64,000 nucleotides of DNA, taken from contig SCOX01000006.1 of assembly GCA_005503055.1 (NCBI GenBank), positions 62,001-126,000 on the forward strand. Direction: 5' to 3'. Positions 50,276-58,573 of the stretch are shown piece after piece (the first letter of the stretch is position 1; each line of letters starts with the position of its first letter). Origin of the DNA: Lysobacteraceae bacterium P (lineage in GTDB: Bacteria; Pseudomonadota; Gammaproteobacteria; Xanthomonadales; Xanthomonadaceae). Position numbers and translations under genes: made by a program. A model generated the notes under the pieces. That model saw nothing but the letters and a program-made list of their open reading frames with translations, did no database searches and was not told the DNA's origin.

Positions 50276-50684
50276 GGCGGAATCCTCGGACGGACCCGGG
50301 GTAGACCCCGGGCAAGACTGGACTATAGCGCGAAAACAGGACGTAGGCCGGGCAGGCGGGTGGTGCATCGCAGCAACTCTCCATGTGCGGGCGGTGTCGC
50401 CGGCAGTGCCGACGGCGGCGTCTCTCCGGACGGCGCCTTTCAGACGCAATCATCTCCTATTGATGCGGCGTTGGAGCAAAGCGTTGCAACGCTTCGGCGT
50501 GCCCCGCCATCGTCCCGCCGAATCGGCCCGGCCGGTATCCCGAAGCCTGCTTTTCGTGCGTTTCCGCTCGGGCGCGGCCGTTCGTCGGCCAACGCCATTC
50601 CCGCATAATCCGCGCGATGACCCCGTCCGACGCCCGCTTCGCCCTCGCCCCGTCCGCTGGCCCCCCCACGTCGAGGCGGGACGG
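50276..50684. other. Divergent intergenic region, 409 bases
   Basis: Separates the small exported gene and birA. It holds the minus-strand promoter candidate and hairpin mentioned for the exported gene, and a TAATCCGCGCG near 50605 that may be a -10 region for birA. The plus-strand frame stays open from 50022 but reads as random Arg/Ala-rich sequence. No gene supported. Confidence 0.5.
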
Positions 50685-51686
50685 ATGATGGACGAGCGTC
50701 ATCTGTTGCAGCGGCTGATCGGCGGGCCGGTCTCGGGCGACACACTGGCCCGCGAGGGCGGCCAGACGCGCGCGGCCATCTGGAAGCGCATCGAGGCCCT
50801 GCGCGAGGCGGGCGTGCCGATCGAGGCCCGGGCCGGGAAGGGCTACGCCCTGGCCGAACAGATGACCCTGCTCGATGCCAATGCCATCCGGTCGGCCTTG
50901 CCGGCCGACGCCGATGCCTCGCTTGCGGCGCTGGAGACGGCCTGGACCATCGATTCGACCAATACCGAGCTGCTGCGCCGCCCGGCGCCGGAGCGGGGCG
51001 CCCTCGTCCTGTTGGCGGAGCGCCAGACCGGCGGTCGCGGCCGGCGTGGGCGCGAATGGGCCTCGCCGCTGGCCGCGCACTTGTATCTGTCGGTGTCCCG
51101 ACAGTTCGGCGGCGGGCTGGCCCGGCTGGGCGGGCTCAGCCTGGTCGCCGGCGTCGCCGCGGCGGAGGCGCTGCGTGCCTGCGGCTTCCCGGCGGTCCAG
51201 CTGAAGTGGCCCAACGATCTGGTCGTGCCCGCAGCGGACGGCTCAATGCGCAAACTTGGCGGCATCCTCGTCGAAGGCGGTGGCGAACACGCAGGACCGG
51301 TGCGCGCCGTCGTGGGCTTGGGTGTCAATGTGCGCATGCCAGCCGCCGTCGCCGCCGGCATCGACCAACCGTGGTGCGATCTGGCCGGTCTGGCAGACCC
51401 GACCTCCCATACCGACCGAAACCGCCTCGCCGCGAATGTGCTCGCGCGCCTGCTGCCCGCCCTGGATACGTTCGACGGCGCCGGCCTGGAGCCGTTTCGC
51501 TCGCGCTACGCCGCGCTCGATGCATTGGCCGATCGACCGGTGACGGTGCACACACCCACCGCCGTGCTGCACGGAGTCGCGCTGGGCCTTGCGGACGACG
51601 GCGCACTGCGCGTACGCCTGGACGGCGGCGAGGAACGCAGCTTCCACTCCGGCGAAGTGAGCATACGCAGCGGAGCGAAAGCATGA
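50685..51686 (+). CDS. birA: Bifunctional biotin ligase/biotin operon repressor
   Basis: A 333-residue protein that activates biotin as biotinyl-AMP and transfers it to carboxylases. Residues 1-65 are a winged HTH (SGDTLAREGGQTRAAIWKRI), so it may also repress biotin genes. The catalytic domain has the biotin loop QTGGRGRRGREW, LKWPNDLVV, and GLGVNV. Its stop overlaps the coaX start by four bases (ATGA), a gene pair common in this family. Confidence 0.93.
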   Translation: MMDERHLLQRLIGGPVSGDTLAREGGQTRAAIWKRIEALREAGVPIEARAGKGYALAEQMTLLDANAIRSALPADADASLAALETAWTIDSTNTELLRRPAPERGALVLLAERQTGGRGRRGREWASPLAAHLYLSVSRQFGGGLARLGGLSLVAGVAAAEALRACGFPAVQLKWPNDLVVPAADGSMRKLGGILVEGGGEHAGPVRAVVGLGVNVRMPAAVAAGIDQPWCDLAGLADPTSHTDRNRLAANVLARLLPALDTFDGAGLEPFRSRYAALDALADRPVTVHTPTAVLHGVALGLADDGALRVRLDGGEERSFHSGEVSIRSGAKA

Positions 51687-52423
51687 GCGCGTGGTTGTTC
51701 GACCTGGGCAACACGCGCCTGAAATGCGCCCCGCTGCATGCGGACGGGCGCATCGGCGATGCGATCGCACTGCCGCATCGCGAAGAGGATGTCGCCGCGG
51801 CAATGGCACAGCGTCTGCCCGCGCGCATCGACGTGGCGTACCTGGCCAGCGTCGCGCAGCCCGGGCTGCGTGTGGCGGTGCTCGATGCACTGGCCTCGCG
51901 TTGCGGTCGCATCTCCATCGCGCGCACCCAGTCGTCGTTCGACGGCGTGCGCATCGCCTATGCCGATCCCCGCAAACTCGGCGTGGACCGCTTCCTGGCC
52001 TTGCTCGCCGTGCCCGGGCGCGTGCGCGGTCCGGCGCTGGTATGCGGTGTCGGCACGGCCCTGACGATCGACCTGATCGACGCGGCCGGCCGGCACATCG
52101 GCGGCCGCATCGCGCCGTCGCCGACGCTGATGCGCGAGGTGCTGCACGCGCGCGCGCCGCAGCTGCCGGAAATCGGCGGCGTGTACGACGATTTCGCCCG
52201 CGATACCGAGGACGCACTGGCGTCGGGCTGCGAAGGCGCTGGCGTTGCGCTGATCCAGCAGAGCCTGGCCACCGCCACGCAGCGCCTGGGCCAGACCCCG
52301 GCCCTGCTGCTGCACGGCGGCGGATCGGATGCACTGGCGCGCCGACTGCCGAACGCGACCGAGGTCGCAACGCTGGTGTTGGAAGGTCTGGCCCGCTGGG
52401 CCTGCGTCGAGACCGCCGCTTAG
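51683..52423 (+). CDS. coaX: Type III pantothenate kinase
   Basis: CoaX phosphorylates pantothenate in the first step of coenzyme A synthesis. The 246-residue protein shows the ASKHA-fold motifs: FDLGNTRLK at residues 5-13, DPRKLGVDRFLAL, and GVGTALTIDLID. It follows birA in the same operon. Type III kinases are not inhibited by CoA and do not use N-alkyl pantothenamides, which is family knowledge. Confidence 0.93.
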   Translation: MSAWLFDLGNTRLKCAPLHADGRIGDAIALPHREEDVAAAMAQRLPARIDVAYLASVAQPGLRVAVLDALASRCGRISIARTQSSFDGVRIAYADPRKLGVDRFLALLAVPGRVRGPALVCGVGTALTIDLIDAAGRHIGGRIAPSPTLMREVLHARAPQLPEIGGVYDDFARDTEDALASGCEGAGVALIQQSLATATQRLGQTPALLLHGGGSDALARRLPNATEVATLVLEGLARWACVETAA

Positions 52424-52426
52424 AAT
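52421..52426 (+). promoter_or_regulatory. -10 box TAGAAT, leaderless SPOR gene
   Basis: TAGAAT overlaps the coaX stop (TAG) and ends seven bases before the ATG at 52433, so an internal promoter may start the SPOR message on its start codon. Read-through from birA-coaX is also possible. Confidence 0.55.
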
Positions 52427-52432
52427 CGCCCC

Positions 52433-53185
52433 ATGCTCGCTCGCGCCCTGGTCGTCCTGCTGCTGGTACTCAATCTCGGTGTGGCCGCCTGGTGGACGCT
52501 GCGCGCGCCGCCGGCGCCCGCGCCCGCGTTCGTTCCTCCGACAGACGTGGCGGTGCTGCGACTGGTGAGCGAGACAAAGCCAGCGCCGCCGGCGAAGCCT
52601 GCGTCGCCCGTCGTCGCGGACGCGCCCGCGCCCGCGCAGATCGCCAGTACGACGGCGCACGCGTCCGCGCCTGTACCGCCGACTCCCATCACGGCGCACG
52701 CGACGCCGACGATCACCGCGCCGCCCGCGCGCTGCTACAGCGTGGGACCGTTCGCCAACAGCGCAGCCGCAAGCAACGCGCGTGAAGTGCTCATGGCCGT
52801 CGCCTCGCGCGTGGTGCCACGCGAACAGCGCACCGGTTCGGCGCGCGGTTGGCGCGTATACCTTCCGCCAATGGCCTCGCTGGCCGAAGCGCAGGCTGCC
52901 GCGCAGCGCATCGCCGCCGCGGGCTTTGGCGACTACTTCATCGTCCGTCAGGGCGATGAGGCCAATTCGATCGCGCTCGGCCGCTACCGCAACGAGGACT
53001 CCGCCCGGCGCCGCGCCGACAGCCTGGCCGTGGCCGGCTTCGCCGTACGCGCCGAACCGCTCGGCGATGGCGGCCCGTCCACCGTCTGGCTCGACCTCGT
53101 CGCCAAGCCCGAGTTCGATCCCGCGCGCGCCGAGGCCGCGGTGCAGGTTCCGGCGCGCGAACTCGACTGCGCGCGCATTCGCTGA
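52433..53185 (+). CDS. SPOR domain-containing membrane protein
   Basis: A 250-residue protein with one N-terminal membrane helix (ALVVLLLVLNLGVAAWW), a Pro/Ala-rich periplasmic linker (residues 25-100), and a SPOR domain at about residues 100-185 (CYSVGPFANSAAASNARE through FIVRQGDEANSIALGRYRN). SPOR domains bind denuded peptidoglycan at the septum, so a role in division is likely. It follows coaX in the birA-coaX cluster. Confidence 0.85.
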   Translation: MLARALVVLLLVLNLGVAAWWTLRAPPAPAPAFVPPTDVAVLRLVSETKPAPPAKPASPVVADAPAPAQIASTTAHASAPVPPTPITAHATPTITAPPARCYSVGPFANSAAASNAREVLMAVASRVVPREQRTGSARGWRVYLPPMASLAEAQAAAQRIAAAGFGDYFIVRQGDEANSIALGRYRNEDSARRRADSLAVAGFAVRAEPLGDGGPSTVWLDLVAKPEFDPARAEAAVQVPARELDCARIR

Positions 53186-53230
53186 GATAGCCGTGGGCGT
53201 GCCGTCATAGGCGACCCCGTCCGCGCAGGC

Positions 53231-53236
53231 TAGAAT
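53231..53236 (+). promoter_or_regulatory. -10 box TAGAAT of tRNA-Thr
   Basis: TAGAAT ends nine bases before the first base of the tRNA. No clear -35 hexamer lies 16-18 bases upstream. Confidence 0.5.
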
Positions 53237-53245
53237 GCTGGCTTC

Positions 53246-53321
53246 GCCGGCATAGCTCAGTTGGTAGAGCAACCGCCTTGTAAGCGGTAGGTCGTCAGTT
53301 CGACTCTGACTGCCGGCACCA
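53246..53321 (+). tRNA. tRNA-Thr (anticodon UGU)
   Basis: A 76-base tRNA folds into a complete cloverleaf: acceptor GCCGGCA pairs with TGCCGGC, D-arm GCTC/GAGC, anticodon stem ACCGC/GCGGT with loop CTTGTAA, and T-arm with TTCGACT. The anticodon TGT at 53279-53281 reads ACA and, with wobble, other threonine codons. The CCA end is encoded. It ends 18 bases before the arginase ATG, so the mature 3' end must be processed from a longer transcript if they are co-transcribed. Confidence 0.97.
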
Positions 53322-53339
53322 GTCGAGGACGTCGTTCGC

Positions 53340-54263
53340 ATGAGTCGCAGCTATCCTCCGGTTTCGTTGATCGGCGCGCCCACCGATGTCGGCGCCGGCC
53401 ATCGCGGTGCGAGGCTCGGGCCGGAAGCGTTGCGCATCGCCGGGTTGGGCGAAGCGCTCGCCAAGCGTGGCGTCGATGTCGTCGATCGGGGCAATCTCGA
53501 CGGTCCGCGAAATCCCTGGCAGAAGCCGAACGGCGGCTATCGCCATCTGCCCGAAGTCGTCGCCTGGAATCGCGCGGTGATGGACGCGGTTTCGGCCGAA
53601 CTCGACGAAGGGCGCCTGCCGATCCTGCTCGGCGGCGATCATTGTCTGGGCCTGGGGTCGATCACCGCCGTCGCGCGCCATTGCCGCAAGACCGGCAAGC
53701 AACTGCGCGTGCTCTGGCTCGATGCGCATGCCGACTTCAACACCAGCCAGGTGACGCCCTCGGGCAATGTGCATGGCATGCCGGTGGCGTGCCTGTGCGG
53801 ACTGGGGCCCGACGCGCTGACGCATCTGGGCGGCGAAGCACCGGCGGTGCGTCCCGAGCAGATCCGCCAGATCGGCATCCGTTCGGTCGACGAAGGTGAG
53901 AAGCGCCTCGTCCAGGAGTACGGCCTGGACGTGTACGACATGCGCTACATCGACGAAATCGGCATGAAGCGCGTCATGGAGGAAGCGCTGGAGGGGATGG
54001 ACGAAGACACCCACCTGCACGTCAGCTTCGATGTGGACTTTCTCGATCCAAGCATCGCGCCGGGCGTGGGCACCACGGTGCCGGGCGGCCCGAACTACCG
54101 CGAAGCCCAGCTGGTGATGGAGATGATCGCCGACAGCGGACGCATGGCGTCGCTGGATATCGTCGAACTCAATCCCATCATGGATAAGCGCAACCGCACG
54201 GCGAAGCTGGCCGTGGATTTGGTGGAAAGCCTTTTCGGCAAGTCCACGCTGATGCGTGACTGA
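53340..54263 (+). CDS. rocF: Arginase
   Basis: A 307-residue binuclear manganese enzyme that hydrolyses arginine to ornithine and urea. Metal-binding motifs are GGDHCLGLG near residue 99, LDAHADFNTS near 127, and SFDVDFLDPS near 230, with the substrate-binding loop HGMP between them. The length and the presence of the full motif set favour arginase over agmatinase. It follows tRNA-Thr by 18 bases. Urease is not in this window. Confidence 0.92.
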   Translation: MSRSYPPVSLIGAPTDVGAGHRGARLGPEALRIAGLGEALAKRGVDVVDRGNLDGPRNPWQKPNGGYRHLPEVVAWNRAVMDAVSAELDEGRLPILLGGDHCLGLGSITAVARHCRKTGKQLRVLWLDAHADFNTSQVTPSGNVHGMPVACLCGLGPDALTHLGGEAPAVRPEQIRQIGIRSVDEGEKRLVQEYGLDVYDMRYIDEIGMKRVMEEALEGMDEDTHLHVSFDVDFLDPSIAPGVGTTVPGGPNYREAQLVMEMIADSGRMASLDIVELNPIMDKRNRTAKLAVDLVESLFGKSTLMRD

Positions 54264-54394
54264 CCCCGCGCCGTCGGGTCACCGAGGCCTGAATTGTCCC
54301 TGAGGCGTCGCGGCCGCGCGGCGCCGCCAGGATGCGGCGCGGCCTGGCTCGTGCCATGCTTTAGCCGTCAACTACACGTCTCCCGGGAGAGACC

Positions 54395-54529
54395 ATGAAG
54401 CGTTTCATCAGCCTGCTGCTGCTCGCCACTGTTTCGCTCGTCCTGCTCAACGGCTGCAACACCATGGAGGGGCTGGGCAAGGATGTCGAGAAGCTCGGCC
54501 AGAAGATCGACGACAAGGCCAGCCGCTGA
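54395..54529 (+). CDS. Entericidin-like lipoprotein 1
   Basis: A 44-residue lipoprotein with lipobox LNGC at residues 18-21 and a short mature peptide (NTMEGLGKDVEKLGQKIDDK). Length, lipobox and the N-T-x2-G-x-GKD-x2-K-x-G-x-K-x2-D pattern match entericidin A/B peptides, small outer-membrane-targeted lipoproteins linked to stress-induced lysis or its control. It is the first of three tandem copies, each with its own terminator. Confidence 0.82.
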   Translation: MKRFISLLLLATVSLVLLNGCNTMEGLGKDVEKLGQKIDDKASR

Positions 54530-54552
54530 GGCCATCGCACGCTTCGCTCCCG

Positions 54553-54578
54553 AAAGGCCGGCATCTGCCGGCCTTTTT
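54553..54578 (+). terminator. Intrinsic terminator after entericidin-like 1
   Basis: AAAGGCCGGC and complement around an ATCT loop, followed by TTTTT. It starts 24 bases after the stop. Confidence 0.9.
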
Positions 54579-54707
54579 ATTGCCCGGCCGAAGGCCATGC
54601 GTCTGCTGGCGAATGCGGCGTCCACCCCGCGTTCACGGCCTCTCGCGTCGAATGCACTCGCACGCTGCGGCGTGAGCCTTCGTTTACCAACAGTCGAGGT
54701 GATACCC

Positions 54708-54845
54708 ATGAAGCGTTCGTTGGCCCTGCTGCTCCTCGCCCTGTTCTCCATCGGCACACTGAGCGCCTGCAATACGGTCGCCGGTGCCGGCAAGGACGTA
54801 CAGAAGGCGGGCGAAAAGGTCGAAGATGCGGCGAAGGAAAACTGA
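54708..54845 (+). CDS. Entericidin-like lipoprotein 2
   Basis: A 45-residue lipoprotein with lipobox LSAC (residues 18-21) and mature NTVAGAGKDVQKAGEKVEDA. It differs from copy 1 in the signal and C-terminus but shares the same core. GAGGT lies eight bases before the ATG. Terminator follows at 54866. Confidence 0.82.
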   Translation: MKRSLALLLLALFSIGTLSACNTVAGAGKDVQKAGEKVEDAAKEN

Positions 54846-54865
54846 AGTCGCTTGCGCGTTGCAAG

Positions 54866-54890
54866 AGGGCCGGCAAATGCCGGCCTTTTT
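54866..54890 (+). terminator. Intrinsic terminator after entericidin-like 2
   Basis: GGCCGGC and complement around an AAAT loop, followed by a run of five T. It starts 20 bases after the stop. Confidence 0.88.
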
Positions 54891-55030
54891 GTTGTCTCGA
54901 ATCTGCTGCCGCGTTGCGAGGCTTGCCACGCGCTGAATCAGTGCGCGCAATTCCACTTCATGTTCACGGCAGCTCGCGTCTCATGCAGCCACCGCACGCA
55001 GCGTCGTGCCAGATTGATGAGGAGTTTTGA

Positions 55031-55183
55031 ATGAAGCGTTTGATGGCCGTGCTGCTGCTGGCCCTGTTCTCTATGGGCACCTTGAGCGCCTGCAACACGA
55101 TGGCCGGCGCCGGCAAGGACGTGCAGAAGGCGGGAGAGAAGGTCGAAGACAAGGCCGAGGATTGCAAGGACGGCAAGTGCTGA
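55031..55183 (+). CDS. Entericidin-like lipoprotein 3, cysteine-ended
   Basis: A 50-residue lipoprotein, lipobox LSAC, with the same NTMAGAGKDVQKAGEKVED core as copy 2 and an added C-terminal EDCKDGKC. The two cysteines six residues apart could form a disulphide or bind a metal; they are absent from copies 1 and 2. GAGGAG lies 8 bases before the ATG. Confidence 0.8.
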   Translation: MKRLMAVLLLALFSMGTLSACNTMAGAGKDVQKAGEKVEDKAEDCKDGKC

Positions 55184-55217
55184 TGCATTGACGCGCGCTG
55201 CCAGTCCATAGGCGTTG

Positions 55218-55249
55218 AAGGAGGCCGGAGCGATCCGGTCTCCTTTTTT
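55218..55249 (+). terminator. Intrinsic terminator after entericidin-like 3
   Basis: AAGGAGGCCGGA with its complement (one G-T pair) around a GCGA loop, followed by six T. Confidence 0.88.
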
Positions 55250-55402
55250 GCGTGGTCCAACTTTTTCGCGAGCCCCGGTTTGCGCGCGTTCACTGACATC
55301 AAGCACGGACTAACGCAATCGCGACCTCGTTCAAATGCCTTCATTGCGAAGCTGGCGTTGCGGAGAGCACGCCGCACTCCCACGACAAGAGGAATGCAAC
55401 GG

Positions 55403-55603
55403 ATGAATAAAGACATCATTGCCGGCAAGTGGACGCAGCTGAAGGGCAAGGCGCAGGCGCGGTGGGGCGATCTGACCGACGACGATTTCGATGTCGCCGA
55501 AGGCAACGCCGAATACCTCGCCGGCAAGCTCCAGGAACGCTACGGCTGGGAACGCGATCGTGCCCAGGAGGAAGTACGCGACTTCGAGAAGTCCTTGAAC
55601 TGA
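55403..55603 (+). CDS. CsbD family stress protein
   Basis: A 66-residue protein with the CsbD layout: [20 protein letters not shown], then [27 protein letters not shown]. These small, charged, partly unstructured proteins are abundant in general stress and stationary phase. AGAGGA favours ATG 55403 over 55394. It follows the entericidin-like array, so the stretch may be a stress-related group. Confidence 0.88.
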   Translation: MNKDIIAGKWTQLKGKAQARWGDLTDDDFDVAEGNAEYLAGKLQERYGWERDRAQEEVRDFEKSLN

Positions 55604-55616
55604 TTCCAGACGATGC

Positions 55617-55662
55617 GCGCGCGCCGGCCCTAGGGGCGGCATGGGTCGCCACCGGCGCGCGC
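55617..55662. repeat. GC-rich inverted repeat after csbD
   Basis: Arms GCGCGCGCCGG and its complement (55617-55627, 55652-55662), 11 bases each, separated by 24 bases. No T-tract. Upstream of the true terminator at 55694. Confidence 0.5.
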
Positions 55663-55693
55663 GGCGTGGTTTCGGCAACATCTGCGATGAACC

Positions 55694-55724
55694 AGGGCGG
55701 CTCGTCCAAGCGAGCCGCCCTTTC
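55694..55724 (+). terminator. Intrinsic terminator before trpS
   Basis: AGGGCGGCTCG and complement, loop TCCAAG, then TTTCT. It probably ends the csbD transcript. Confidence 0.8.
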
Positions 55725-55831
55725 TAATGGGCTTTTGCGGCAACGGCCTGCCGATGACCGCCCAGGCCAGCCCGGCCTGCGCACTCTGTCCGGCGGGTAC
55801 ACTGTGGGGCCATCCCCGCAGTCATCGCTCG

Positions 55832-57172
55832 ATGAGCCCCACCCGCGTCCTTACCGGCATCACTACCTCGGGCACCCCGCACCTGGGCAACTACGTCGGC
55901 GCGATCCGCCCCGCCGTGGCGGCCAGCCGCGATCCCAATGTCGAGAGCTTCTACTTCCTCGCCGACTACCATGCCCTGATCAAGGTGCAGGACCCGGCGC
56001 GCGTGCAGCGCTCGACGCTGGAGATCGCTGCGACATGGCTCGCCTGCGGGCTCGAACCGGACAAGGTGTGGTTCTATCGCCAGAGCGACGTGCCTGAAGT
56101 GCAGGAACTCACCTGGTTCCTGACCTGTGTCGCCGGCAAGGGCCTGCTCAATCGCGCTCACGCCTACAAGGCGGCCGTCGACAAGAACCGCGAGTCGGGA
56201 GAGGACGACGACGCCGGCGTCAGCGCGGGTCTTTTCATGTATCCGGTGCTGATGGCGGCGGACATCCTGTTGTTCAACGGCAACAAGGTGCCGGTCGGTC
56301 GCGACCAGATCCAGCATATCGAGATGGCGCGCGATATCGGCCAGCGGTTCAACCACCTGTACGGCGAACCGGTGGGCAAGCAGTATTTCGCGCTGCCCGA
56401 AGCGGTGATCGACGAGAACGTGGCGACGCTGCCCGGTCTCGACGGCCGCAAGATGAGCAAGAGCTACGACAACACCATCGCGCTGTTCGTCCCGCGCGAG
56501 ACGTTGAAGAAGCTCATCTATTCCATCGTCACCGACTCGCGCGCACCGGGCGAGGCGAAGGACACGACCGACTCGAACGTGTTCCAGCTCTACCAGGCCT
56601 TCGCGTCCGTGGAGGAGACCGCGGCGATGCGCAAGGCGTTCGCCGACGGCATCGCCTGGGGCGAAGCGAAGCAGGCACTGTTCGAACGCATCGACCGGGA
56701 GATCGCGCCGCTGCGGGAGCGCTACGACGCGCTGATCGCGCAGCCGGCCTACATCGAACAAGTGCTGCGCGACGGCGCACAGCGCCTGCGCGAGCGCTAC
56801 GCGCGCCCGACACTGGACGCGTTGCGCGCCGCGGTGGGGCTGCGCGACCTGTCGCAGGCGCAGACCGCCGGCGCCAGCAAGGTCGCGAAGACGGCGCCGC
56901 CGACGTTCAAGCAGTACCGCGAGGCCGACGGGCGCTTCTATTTCAAACTGGTGGACGGTGATCGCGTGCTGTTGCAAAGCGTTGGCCACGAATCGGCCCG
57001 CACCGCGGGACAACTCATCGGCCGCCTGAAGCAGGAAGGCGGCGCTGCGTTGCGCCACGCCGGGGCCGGCGTGGTGCACCTGGGCGAGGACGTGATCGGC
57101 CATCTCCATGAGGGAGTGGAGATGGGCGACATCGTCGAGGCGCTCGCGCAGTTCGCGGTCGAGGACGCATGA
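55832..57172 (+). CDS. trpS: Tryptophan-tRNA ligase with C-terminal extension
   Basis: A 446-residue class I aminoacyl-tRNA synthetase charging tRNA-Trp. The HIGH-like motif is TPHLGNY (residues 14-20) and the KMSKS motif is GRKMSKSYDN. The core resembles the 334-residue E. coli enzyme; from residue 359 a further 88 residues follow (FKQYREADGRFYFKLVDGD through QFAVEDA), which look like a YegP/DUF1508-type module. The ATG at 55832 gives the normal N-terminus; upstream TACACT at 55798-55803 is a likely -10 box. Confidence 0.92.
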   Translation: MSPTRVLTGITTSGTPHLGNYVGAIRPAVAASRDPNVESFYFLADYHALIKVQDPARVQRSTLEIAATWLACGLEPDKVWFYRQSDVPEVQELTWFLTCVAGKGLLNRAHAYKAAVDKNRESGEDDDAGVSAGLFMYPVLMAADILLFNGNKVPVGRDQIQHIEMARDIGQRFNHLYGEPVGKQYFALPEAVIDENVATLPGLDGRKMSKSYDNTIALFVPRETLKKLIYSIVTDSRAPGEAKDTTDSNVFQLYQAFASVEETAAMRKAFADGIAWGEAKQALFERIDREIAPLRERYDALIAQPAYIEQVLRDGAQRLRERYARPTLDALRAAVGLRDLSQAQTAGASKVAKTAPPTFKQYREADGRFYFKLVDGDRVLLQSVGHESARTAGQLIGRLKQEGGAALRHAGAGVVHLGEDVIGHLHEGVEMGDIVEALAQFAVEDA

Positions 57173-57477
57173 GCCCGATCTTCGAACTCAACCTCGCGTT
57201 GATCCTGTTCCTGCCGTGGTTCGCGATCCTCGGCGCGCTGTTCTGGATGTTTCCGCGCCACCCGCGCAACGCCTCGCGAAAACTTTTCGACAGCGTGGCG
57301 CTGCTGCTCGCATTCACCGCGTTCCTGCTCAGCCTGTACTGGTCGCACACCAACGCCGATCCGATATACGGAAAGATGTGGCAGCAGATTCTCGCCACCG
57401 CGGTGGGATACGGCGTATTCCTCGCGGTGTTGGTCGTGGCGTTCTTCCTGCGCCGCCGGTGGTTTCGCCGCCACTAG
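57169..57477 (+). CDS. Small membrane protein, paralogue of 22547-22879
   Basis: A 102-residue protein with three hydrophobic segments, translationally coupled to trpS (ATGA overlap). Along its length it keeps the pattern of the protein at 22547: LALILF-PWFA-LGALFW-PR-PR, FD, YW, AD-YG-MW-Q-AT and YG. C-terminal FFLRRRWFRRH is basic. Function unknown. Confidence 0.72.
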   Translation: MSPIFELNLALILFLPWFAILGALFWMFPRHPRNASRKLFDSVALLLAFTAFLLSLYWSHTNADPIYGKMWQQILATAVGYGVFLAVLVVAFFLRRRWFRRH

Positions 57478-57506
57478 ATTGAAATTCCGTCACATGGAGT
57501 CACGGC

Positions 57507-58466
57507 ATGAACGACGCGCACGGCATCGTCACCATCGACACCGGGTTCCAGCGGCCCTACTTCGATGCCGCGTACCTGATCGTTGAGCACGGCCGCGGTG
57601 CGTACGTGGACTGCGGCACTCAGCATTCGATACCGGCGATGCTCGATGCGTTGTCGTGGCAGGGGCTGCGGCCGGAGGACGTCGACTGGCTGATCCTCAC
57701 CCATGTGCATCTGGACCATGCCGGCGGTGCGGGCGCGTTGATGCGCGCGCTGCCCAACGCACGGCTCGCGGTGCACCCGCGCGGTGCGCCGCACATGATC
57801 GATCCCGAGCGCCTGGTTGCGGGCGCCACCGCGGTCTACGGCGAGGAAGAGGTGACGCGCAGCTACGGTCGGATCCTTCCGGTCGATGCCGCACGCGTGC
57901 GTGAAATGCACGACGGCGAGACGATCGATCTCGCCGGGCGGCCGCTGCTGTGCATCGACACGCCGGGGCATGCGCGCCATCACCTGTGCGTGTGGGACGA
58001 GCACAGCCGCAGCTGGTTCACCGGCGACACGTTCGGTCTGTCGTATCGCGAGTTCGACAACGCCCACGGTCAGCCGTTCGTGATTCCGACGACGTCGCCG
58101 GTGCAGTTCGAACCGGAGCCGCTGAAGGAGTCGATCCGCACGATGCTGGCGCGCGATCCGGTGGCGATGCATCTCACGCATTTCGGCCGAGTTGGCGACG
58201 TGGCGCGCCTGGCGCAGGACCTCGTCGACCAGATCGATGCCATGGTCGCGTTGGCACACGCCGCGAGCGGCCACGCGGATCGCCACGAGCGTCTGGTCGA
58301 TTCGCTGACGCTTCTGTATACCGAACGCGCCCGCGCGCACGGCGCGCCGCTCGCACCTGAAAAGGTCGGCGAGCTGCTGGCCATCGACATCGAGCTCAAC
58401 GCCCAGGGGCTCGAAATCTGGCTCGCCCGCGAGACGGCGCGGCGTCGGCCCGTTCAGGTTCCCTAG
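57507..58466 (+). CDS. MBL-fold metallo-hydrolase
   Basis: A 319-residue cytoplasmic protein with metal motif THVHLDHAGG near residue 69, the aspartate in FTGDTFGLSYREFD, and IDTPGHARHH with further histidines. The C-terminal third (PLKESIRTMLARDPVAMHLT, then a helical region to the end) is typical of the class that includes glyoxalase II-like and other hydrolases. Substrate unknown. Confidence 0.83.
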   Translation: MNDAHGIVTIDTGFQRPYFDAAYLIVEHGRGAYVDCGTQHSIPAMLDALSWQGLRPEDVDWLILTHVHLDHAGGAGALMRALPNARLAVHPRGAPHMIDPERLVAGATAVYGEEEVTRSYGRILPVDAARVREMHDGETIDLAGRPLLCIDTPGHARHHLCVWDEHSRSWFTGDTFGLSYREFDNAHGQPFVIPTTSPVQFEPEPLKESIRTMLARDPVAMHLTHFGRVGDVARLAQDLVDQIDAMVALAHAASGHADRHERLVDSLTLLYTERARAHGAPLAPEKVGELLAIDIELNAQGLEIWLARETARRRPVQVP

Positions 58467-58573
58467 GGCCGCTCCCAGGCTGAACGCGGGCGCGGCCGCC
58501 GTGCAGGTTGTGGTGCGCGTCACGGGGCTCGACCAGACTGGGGGGTAGCCTGAGCGACGTTTTCGGCCCGCCC

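Noticed and set aside
53340-54263. Agmatinase instead of arginase
   Set aside because: Motif set, 307-residue length and HGMP loop fit arginase better; agmatinase-specific residues are not evident.
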